A stretch of 6,079 nucleotides of DNA from Sulfurimonas sp. (lineage in GTDB: Bacteria; Campylobacterota; Campylobacteria; Campylobacterales; Sulfurimonadaceae). Under the pieces are notes generated by a model. That model did not search any database, was not told the DNA's origin, and saw nothing but the letters and a program-made list of their open reading frames with translations. The stretch lies in the NCBI GenBank assembly GCA_021161305.1, contig JAGHAW010000185.1, positions 1-6,079 of the forward strand, read 5' to 3'. Shown in pieces: positions 1 through 4,570 of the stretch. How positions within the stretch are numbered: the first letter of the stretch is position 1; every line of letters begins with the position of its first letter. The position numbers and the translations under genes are program-made.

Positions 1-119
1 ACTGGACTCTTCATATGATAATAACTTTTCATAAAATCTAAAAGAGTTAAAAAATTATCAGCCTTTTTATGACGACTATATTTATACTCTTTATATTCAT
101 CCCAATTAATTTTTAGCAA
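1..119 (-). CDS. Hypothetical protein, N-terminal fragment (runs off left edge)
   Basis: An open minus-strand frame of 39 complete codons begins at TTG (117-119) and runs uninterrupted off the left edge. The start is chosen because a strong Shine-Dalgarno (GAGAAGG, 127-133) lies 7 nt upstream, an in-frame TAG (135-137) closes the frame just above it, and no in-frame ATG occurs until residue 30. The visible peptide begins MLKINWDEYKEYKYSRHKK and continues with a more hydrophobic stretch (residues 23-30, NFLTLLDF region). It is rich in Lys and Tyr, soluble-looking, and shows no signal peptide or membrane segment. I do not recognise the family and assign no function. It is divergent from pgeF and shares a 45-bp control region with it. 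Confidence that it is a real gene rests on the ribosome binding site, the open frame and the natural amino-acid composition; the fragment is short, so chance is not excluded. Confidence 0.55.
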   Translation of the reverse strand, partial: MLKINWDEYKEYKYSRHKKADNFLTLLDFMKSYYHMKSP

Positions 120-126
120 TTTTATA

Positions 127-133
127 CCTTCTC
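127..133 (-). promoter_or_regulatory. Ribosome binding site for the left-edge gene (supports TTG start)
   Basis: GAGAAGG on the minus strand is complementary to the 16S rRNA 3' end and lies 7 nt before TTG at 119, an ideal distance. It is the main reason for choosing a TTG start there. An ATG at 98-100 is in another frame that closes after 17 codons. Confidence 0.6.
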
Positions 134-149
134 TCTAAATTATTTTATT

Positions 150-158
150 TGCTATAAT
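150..158 (+). promoter_or_regulatory. Extended -10 promoter element for pgeF
   Basis: TGCTATAAT matches the extended -10 consensus (TGn followed by TATAAT, 153-158). No recognisable TTGACA lies about 17 bp upstream, but the upstream DNA is T-rich (141-150), as is common for housekeeping promoters in Campylobacterota, where the -35 box is weak. The normal distance from the -10 box to the start of transcription places the first transcribed base close to 165, which is the A of the pgeF ATG. Confidence 0.6.
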
Positions 159-159
159 A

Positions 160-165
160 ATTATA
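160..165 (-). promoter_or_regulatory. Candidate -10 element for the left-edge gene
   Basis: Read on the minus strand, 165 down to 160 is a perfect TATAAT. Transcription would start near 153, giving a leader of about 34 nt that contains the GAGAAGG ribosome binding site before TTG at 119. No -35 box at a sensible distance was found, and the region is so AT-rich that a chance match is possible. Confidence 0.4.
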
Positions 166-917
166 TGCAAATTATTCAAAGTAATATATTAAAAAACTTT
201 TCAAATCTTACTCACGGTTTTACAACCAGAGATGGGGGAGTAAGTCAAAAACCATACAACTCTCTAAACCTTGCCTTTCATGTAGATGATAACTCTTGTC
301 ATGTAGAATCAAACCATGAACTTTTAGCAAAAAGATTAGACTACAACAGAGAAAAAGTAGTTCATATGAAACAGATTCACTCTGATATAGTACATATTGT
401 AAATGAAGATGATAATTTTAATCTACCAATAGAGTGTGATGCTCTAATTACAAACAGAAAAAACACTCCTCTTATGGTTATGGTGGCTGATTGCAGCCCT
501 ATCCTCTTCTATGATGATGTGCAAAAAGTTATAGCAGTTGCACATGCCGGACGACAAGGAACATTTAAAAATATAGTTAAAAAAGTTATAAACAGTATGA
601 CATGTAGATTTAACTCAAAAACAGAAGATATATATGTAGCTATTGGAGCAAATATTGGTAAGTGTTGTTATGAGGTTGGGAGCGAGATTTATCATGAGGC
701 TAAAACTCTTGATTTAGAGTACGCTTTTAGCATAAAAGAGAAGAGCCACTACCTAGATATAAGAAAAATTTTAAAATCTCAACTCTTGGCATCTGGAATC
801 AAAAAAGAAAATCTTAAAATATCTAATGAGTGCAGTTGTTGTAAAAATGACAAATATTTTTCTTATCGAGCCAATGGAGTTACCGGCAGATTTTGTGGAG
901 TTATACTACTAAAGTAA
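165..917 (+). CDS. pgeF: PgeF/YfiH family laccase-domain protein (peptidoglycan editing factor)
   Basis: A 250-residue protein of usual length for the YfiH (Cu-oxidase_4, PgeF, LACC1-like) family. Members have been described as peptidoglycan editing factors that remove wrongly built cell-wall precursors, and as purine nucleoside enzymes; which applies here cannot be read from the sequence. No signal peptide is seen, so it should be cytoplasmic. Family signatures appear in order: HGFTTRDGGVS (17-27), KQIHS (69-73), VADCSPILFYD (107-117), AHAGRQGT (126-133), IGKCCYEVG (164-172) and FSYRANGVTGRF (232-243). H72, C110 and H127 match the family's metal-binding His-Cys-His set. The usual HAGWRG reads HAGRQG here. 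The ATG at 165 is the only plausible start: no in-frame alternative lies before the conserved H17, and no Shine-Dalgarno precedes it. The 3' end overlaps dxs tail to tail by 9 bp. Confidence 0.93.
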   Translation: MQIIQSNILKNFSNLTHGFTTRDGGVSQKPYNSLNLAFHVDDNSCHVESNHELLAKRLDYNREKVVHMKQIHSDIVHIVNEDDNFNLPIECDALITNRKNTPLMVMVADCSPILFYDDVQKVIAVAHAGRQGTFKNIVKKVINSMTCRFNSKTEDIYVAIGANIGKCCYEVGSEIYHEAKTLDLEYAFSIKEKSHYLDIRKILKSQLLASGIKKENLKISNECSCCKNDKYFSYRANGVTGRFCGVILLK

Positions 918-934
918 TTCTTTAACTTTAGTAG
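906..934. repeat. Perfect 10-bp inverted repeat across the pgeF/dxs convergent overlap
   Basis: CTACTAAAGT (906-915) and ACTTTAGTAG (925-934) are exact reverse complements separated by 9 nt. The repeat covers both stop codons (pgeF TAA 915-917, dxs TAG 909-911), so either transcript could fold it. It has only three G-C pairs and no T-run follows on either strand, so it is not a standard intrinsic terminator. It may still help end transcription or protect the 3' ends; this is inference. Confidence 0.55.
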
Positions 935-2729
935 CAAGTTGAGTTGGTAAAAGTCCCAAAGACTCCTCTACAAGTTTTGTATTTCCGTGAGTTATAAAAC
1001 TATCTTCATACTCAAAACTCTCCAAGGTAATATCTAAAATTTTCTCTTTTGCTAAAAATTCAGATATAGCACTACCAACACCACCCATCTTTGAACTATC
1101 AGAAAAGACAAACCATTTCTTATGTTTTGTTGTCAAATCACGAAGCATATCTTCATCTAAAGGCTTAACAAATCTCAAATCAAGTATATTGACATCTTCA
1201 TCCAACTCTTTTGCTGTTTCATAAGCACGACCTACACCATTTCCATAACCTATAAAAAGTATATCACTCTCATTTGAACGAAGAAGCTGTGATTTAGCCA
1301 ATTCAAAAGGAGTTGATTCGGACAAGTCTGTCGGGGTAAAAGAACCTCTTGGATATCTTAGAGAACATGGATGTTGGTACTCTGCTGCAAATGCCATAGC
1401 TTGATGAAAACTCTTCTCATCTCTTGGAGCGAAGAGAGTCATATTTGGGATAGCTCTTAAAAAAGATATATCAAAAACACCATGATGGGTTTCTCCATCT
1501 TCACCAACAATTCCAGCACGATCTAGTGCAAAAACAACTGGCAAATCCATAAGGCATGTATCATGTATAACTTGGTCAAAACCTCGCTGAAGAAATGTTG
1601 AGTAGATTGTACAAAATGGCTTAAAACCCTCTTTTGCTAAAGCTGACATAGAGGTAACGGCATGTTGTTCTGCTATTGCCACATCCCAAAATCTTGTCGG
1701 ATAAAGTTCCATAAGAGGTGTCAAACCTGTTCCGCTCGGCATTGCAGCTGTTGCACCAACTATTTTTTCATTATGTTTAGCCAAGTGCATAAGAGCATCT
1801 GTATATATTTGAGTTGCACTTTTAGTAGAAGATTTTTTAATAGAGTGACCATCACTAATGTCAAATGGACCCACACCATGCCATTTTTCCTCTTTACCCT
1901 CTGCAATATCATAGCCTTTACCTTTTAAAGTTTGTGCATGAATAATAACGGGCTGTCCAAGTTTTTTTGCCTTTTGAAATATATCTATAAGTTGACCTAA
2001 ATTATGCCCATCTACTGGACCAATATAGTTTATCCCCATCTCTTCAAACATAAGACCTGGTGTAATCAACTTTAACGACTCTTCCATTCTTTTTGCTATG
2101 TAACGAGCACCTTCTCCAAAGTTATCTACAAAACTCTCAGTATTTTTTTTAAACTTTTGGTAAAAAGGTGAAGCCATAGCAGAGCTTAACATTCTACTCA
2201 TTGCTCCTATAGGTTTAGATATGCTCATCTCATTATCATTTAAAATAATAACTAAAGGATATTTTCTATCACCCAATTCATTTAATGCTTCATAAACCAT
2301 TCCAGCAGTCATAGAACCATCACCTATCATAACAACAGGAATTCTCTCCTCTTGTTCGCCTTTTAGTGCGATAGCTTTTGCAGCTCCAACACCCAAAGAG
2401 ATAGAAGTTGAACTATGTCCCGCTACAAAATAATCATCTTCGCTCTCGCTCGGTTTTGTATATCCACACATACCATGAAACTGACGGAGTGTATCAAATT
2501 TTTTCCACTCTTGCGTTAAAAGTTTATGTGCATACGATTGATGTGATACATCAAAAATAAAAGGGTCTTTTTTACTGTCAAACACCACATGCATCGCTAC
2601 TATAAGTTCTGTAGCACCAAGTGTTGAACTTAAATGTCCACCGTTTTTACTTACAACTCTTAAAATTTCATGGCGAATCTCTTCACAAAGATTCTCTAAC
2701 TCTTCTAAACTATATGATTCTATATTCAT
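909..2729 (-). CDS. dxs: 1-deoxy-D-xylulose-5-phosphate synthase (DXS)
   Basis: Cytoplasmic thiamine-diphosphate enzyme that condenses pyruvate with glyceraldehyde 3-phosphate, the first step of the MEP isoprenoid pathway; its product also feeds thiamine synthesis and, in many bacteria, pyridoxal synthesis. At 606 residues it is full length. The N-terminal cofactor domain has GGHLSSTLGA (30-39, catalytic-type H32), DVSHQSYAHK (60-69), GHSSTSIS (104-111) and the diphosphate motif from GDG (136-138) to NDN (164-166), with D137 and N166 as expected Mg ligands. The middle domain has AIAEQHAVT (351-359) with the cofactor-activating E354, DRAGIVGEDGETHHG (403-417) and YPRG (459-462). The C-terminal transketolase domain ends near 606. 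The start is fixed because an in-frame TAG lies directly before the ATG. No good ribosome binding site is visible. It sits 36 bp after fliH and probably shares its transcript. All expected catalytic residues are present. Confidence 0.98.
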   Translation of the reverse strand: MNIESYSLEELENLCEEIRHEILRVVSKNGGHLSSTLGATELIVAMHVVFDSKKDPFIFDVSHQSYAHKLLTQEWKKFDTLRQFHGMCGYTKPSESEDDYFVAGHSSTSISLGVGAAKAIALKGEQEERIPVVMIGDGSMTAGMVYEALNELGDRKYPLVIILNDNEMSISKPIGAMSRMLSSAMASPFYQKFKKNTESFVDNFGEGARYIAKRMEESLKLITPGLMFEEMGINYIGPVDGHNLGQLIDIFQKAKKLGQPVIIHAQTLKGKGYDIAEGKEEKWHGVGPFDISDGHSIKKSSTKSATQIYTDALMHLAKHNEKIVGATAAMPSGTGLTPLMELYPTRFWDVAIAEQHAVTSMSALAKEGFKPFCTIYSTFLQRGFDQVIHDTCLMDLPVVFALDRAGIVGEDGETHHGVFDISFLRAIPNMTLFAPRDEKSFHQAMAFAAEYQHPCSLRYPRGSFTPTDLSESTPFELAKSQLLRSNESDILFIGYGNGVGRAYETAKELDEDVNILDLRFVKPLDEDMLRDLTTKHKKWFVFSDSSKMGGVGSAISEFLAKEKILDITLESFEYEDSFITHGNTKLVEESLGLLPTQLATKVKELL

Positions 2730-2760
2730 CTATTTTTATAATCCATAACTATATATATTT

Positions 2761-2787
2761 AAAAGCTACTCGCTTAAAGCAGCTTTT
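2761..2787 (-). other. Hairpin at the end of fliH, before dxs
   Basis: On the minus strand AAAAGCTGCT (2787-2778), a 7-nt loop, and AGTAGCTTTT (2770-2761) form a 10-bp stem with one G-U wobble; the fliH stop codon is in the descending arm. The stem has a GC-containing core flanked by A and T runs, like a weak intrinsic terminator, but only four T's follow before AAATATATAT. A full stop of transcription is unlikely; partial attenuation ahead of dxs or mRNA processing is possible. The opposite strand has seven T's but an A-C mismatch in the stem. Confidence 0.4.
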
Positions 2788-3542
2788 TTTACTCTATCAA
2801 ATCGTTTTGAGATTTGTGCGTCTATATTTCCTGCGTCACTCATAGCAATAACACCACCTTCACTAATAGCACTATCTGAGATAATCTCAATATGTTCTAA
2901 TGAACCGAGACTTTCTGACAAAGCTCCATGATCTTTTGGATTTACCTTAAGTGTTACTTTTGATGCACTTTGCAACTCTTTCATTAACTCACTGCCTAAA
3001 ACTTTTGCCACTTCCAAAGAGTTCTCTTTAAGTTCTACGCTTATAACTTCTTTGGAAATATCAAGTGCAGCACTGATTAACTCACTTTTAATTCCCTCTA
3101 ATGCTACTTCAAAATCTTTTGCACTACTCTCCAAAGTTGCAATAGATGCAGAAATTTGAGTTAAACCATTTTCATAACTTGCTTGAGTATCTTCTTTAGC
3201 TTGAATCTTACCAGCTTTTACACCCTCATCATAGGAGAGTTTTTTAACTTCTTCTAAAGAATTTTGATACTCTTCTTCTTTAGATTCTAATTTCATCTGA
3301 AGTTTTATAAAGTTTGATGACATCTCATCTGTTTTTTTCATTAATGATTCTATCAACGAATCTTTAGAATTTTGACTCATTGCACTAGAATCTATATCAC
3401 TTTCTCTAGCTTTTGGATTGCTATCTTTTGTAAATTTTTTTTCTTCTGTTTGAGAATTTTTTGAACCTACACCCAATACTTTAAAATTATACTGGCTTAC
3501 AGCATGTATATCTACATCTTCTCTATTTATAATTGTTGCCAT
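2766..3542 (-). CDS. fliH: Flagellar assembly protein FliH
   Basis: A 258-residue cytoplasmic protein. In the family, FliH forms a dimer that binds and restrains the export ATPase FliI and anchors it at the flagellar base through the switch protein FliN and the export gate. Visible here: a short N-terminal segment ending in YNFKVLG (18-24), also found in Campylobacterota FliH; a low-complexity polar linker rich in Ser, Lys and Glu (about 27-66); a long charged helix likely to be coiled coil (about 67-125) containing a GxxxG step (G107-VKA-G111), a hallmark of FliH; and a C-terminal domain (about 145-258) of the FliH/V-ATPase E-subunit type, with conserved-looking LKVNP (197-201) and SEGGVIA (227-233). 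Position after fliG supports the call. Its ATG shares one base with the fliG stop (TAATG). The protein has no tryptophan. FliI is not in the window. Confidence 0.93.
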   Translation of the reverse strand: MATIINREDVDIHAVSQYNFKVLGVGSKNSQTEEKKFTKDSNPKARESDIDSSAMSQNSKDSLIESLMKKTDEMSSNFIKLQMKLESKEEEYQNSLEEVKKLSYDEGVKAGKIQAKEDTQASYENGLTQISASIATLESSAKDFEVALEGIKSELISAALDISKEVISVELKENSLEVAKVLGSELMKELQSASKVTLKVNPKDHGALSESLGSLEHIEIISDSAISEGGVIAMSDAGNIDAQISKRFDRVKKAALSE

Positions 3543-4567
3543 TAATCCACCATCTCTTCACTAGAACCCATCTGAATTGTTCCGGCTTCAGCAAGCCCAT
3601 TAACTACTTCAACAATTTTTCTCTGAGCATTCTCAACATCTTTCATCTTAACGGCACCAAGAAACTGCATCTCCTCTTCAAATGCTTCTCTAGCTCTCTC
3701 ACTCATAGCAGAGAAAAATTTCTCTTTTAAATCTTCAGCAGAACTTTTAAGAGCTAACATAAGTTCAGCTTTATCAACAGCTTTTAAAATCTCTGTTATA
3801 GCCAGTTTGTCAAGCGATACTATATCTTCAAATGTAAACATCATATCTTTAATCAGTGTTGCCAACTCTTCATCAACCTGTTCAATCTGAGCAAGAGTAG
3901 CTTTAGAACTTTTAGCACCAAGTCTGTTAAATACATCAGCAACAGCACGAGGTCCACCAACTTCAACTTTATATGAAGCAAGAGATTCAAGTTTGGATTC
4001 TAATACAGCAGAAACTCTTTTGATAACTGATGGAGAAATATCTCCAAGTTTTGCCATTCTCATACTCACTTCTGAACGAAGATCATCTGGAAAAAACTGC
4101 AAAGTATCAGCAGCTTCTGTTGCATCCATATGTGCTAAAATAAGAGCAATAGTTTGTGGATGTTCGTACTGAATAAAATCAGATAGTTGTTGAGGCTTAA
4201 TCTTAGAAAGATATGCGAAGTTTTGAGTATCTTGCATACTTTTTGAGAGCTTTTCTAAAACTTTTTTTGCTTCTTCTGGTCCAAGTGTTCTATAAAGCAG
4301 TTCTCTTGCATACTCCATACCGCCAGAAGTAAGATATTGACCAGACTGAAAAATGGCATGAAACTCTTCTAATATGGCAGTTCCAACAGCCCTATCTAAA
4401 GTTTTATTTGAAGCGATATATTTGGAAATCTCTGTAATAGCTTCAACATTAAGATTTGAAAATATAGCAGAAGTAGCCTCCTCACCCAATTGAAGCAACA
4501 AAACAGCAATCTTCTCAGCCATTGGCATCTCATCAAAAGTTGCTTGCTGTGCCGGTGATAAATTCAT
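3542..4567 (-). CDS. fliG: Flagellar motor switch protein FliG
   Basis: A 341-residue protein of usual length. FliG forms the upper part of the cytoplasmic C ring: its N-terminal domain binds the C-terminus of FliF, its middle domain binds FliM, and its C-terminal domain meets the stator and receives torque. The N-terminal domain (about 15-100) contains MAEKIAVLLLQLGEE (16-30). The middle domain carries the EHPQ motif (135-138) within YEHPQTIALILAH. The C-terminal domain (about 230-335) has MFTFEDIVSLD (243-253) and the torque helix with charged residues K274, R291, E298, E299 and K307, which align by spacing with E. coli K264, R281, D288, D289 and R297. The start is supported by AGAAGGA 6 nt upstream. 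It lies 3 bp after fliF and overlaps fliH by one base, indicating one transcript and coupled translation. Confidence 0.97.
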   Translation of the reverse strand: MNLSPAQQATFDEMPMAEKIAVLLLQLGEEATSAIFSNLNVEAITEISKYIASNKTLDRAVGTAILEEFHAIFQSGQYLTSGGMEYARELLYRTLGPEEAKKVLEKLSKSMQDTQNFAYLSKIKPQQLSDFIQYEHPQTIALILAHMDATEAADTLQFFPDDLRSEVSMRMAKLGDISPSVIKRVSAVLESKLESLASYKVEVGGPRAVADVFNRLGAKSSKATLAQIEQVDEELATLIKDMMFTFEDIVSLDKLAITEILKAVDKAELMLALKSSAEDLKEKFFSAMSERAREAFEEEMQFLGAVKMKDVENAQRKIVEVVNGLAEAGTIQMGSSEEMVD

Positions 4568-4570
4568 TAA

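Noticed and set aside
174..179. TTGAAT on the minus strand as a -35 box for the left-edge gene
   Set aside because: It lies only 8 bp from the minus-strand TATAAT, far too close for a sigma-70 type spacer.
1662..1928. Plus-strand open frame opposite dxs
   Set aside because: It lies wholly antisense to a clearly coding DXS region, has a Cys/His/Phe-rich composition typical of reverse frames, and has no ribosome binding site or recognisable domain.
1962..1969. A-rich heptamer in dxs resembling a -1 frameshift site
   Set aside because: DXS reads through in one frame with intact domains on both sides, and no stimulating structure is evident.
2143..2150. A8 tract in dxs as a phase-variation switch
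   Set aside because: dxs is expected to be essential, so on-off switching is implausible; the tract is simply Lys-Lys-Asn codons in AT-rich DNA.
2761..2790. Plus-strand intrinsic terminator (stem followed by seven T's)
   Set aside because: On this strand the stem has an A-C mismatch, and no plus-strand gene ends nearby; the T-run is explained by fliH codons. The minus-strand reading is kept instead.
2621..2845. Plus-strand open frame spanning the dxs start and fliH end
   Set aside because: It crosses a gene junction on the opposite strand and has no family features; length is expected by chance in AT-rich DNA.
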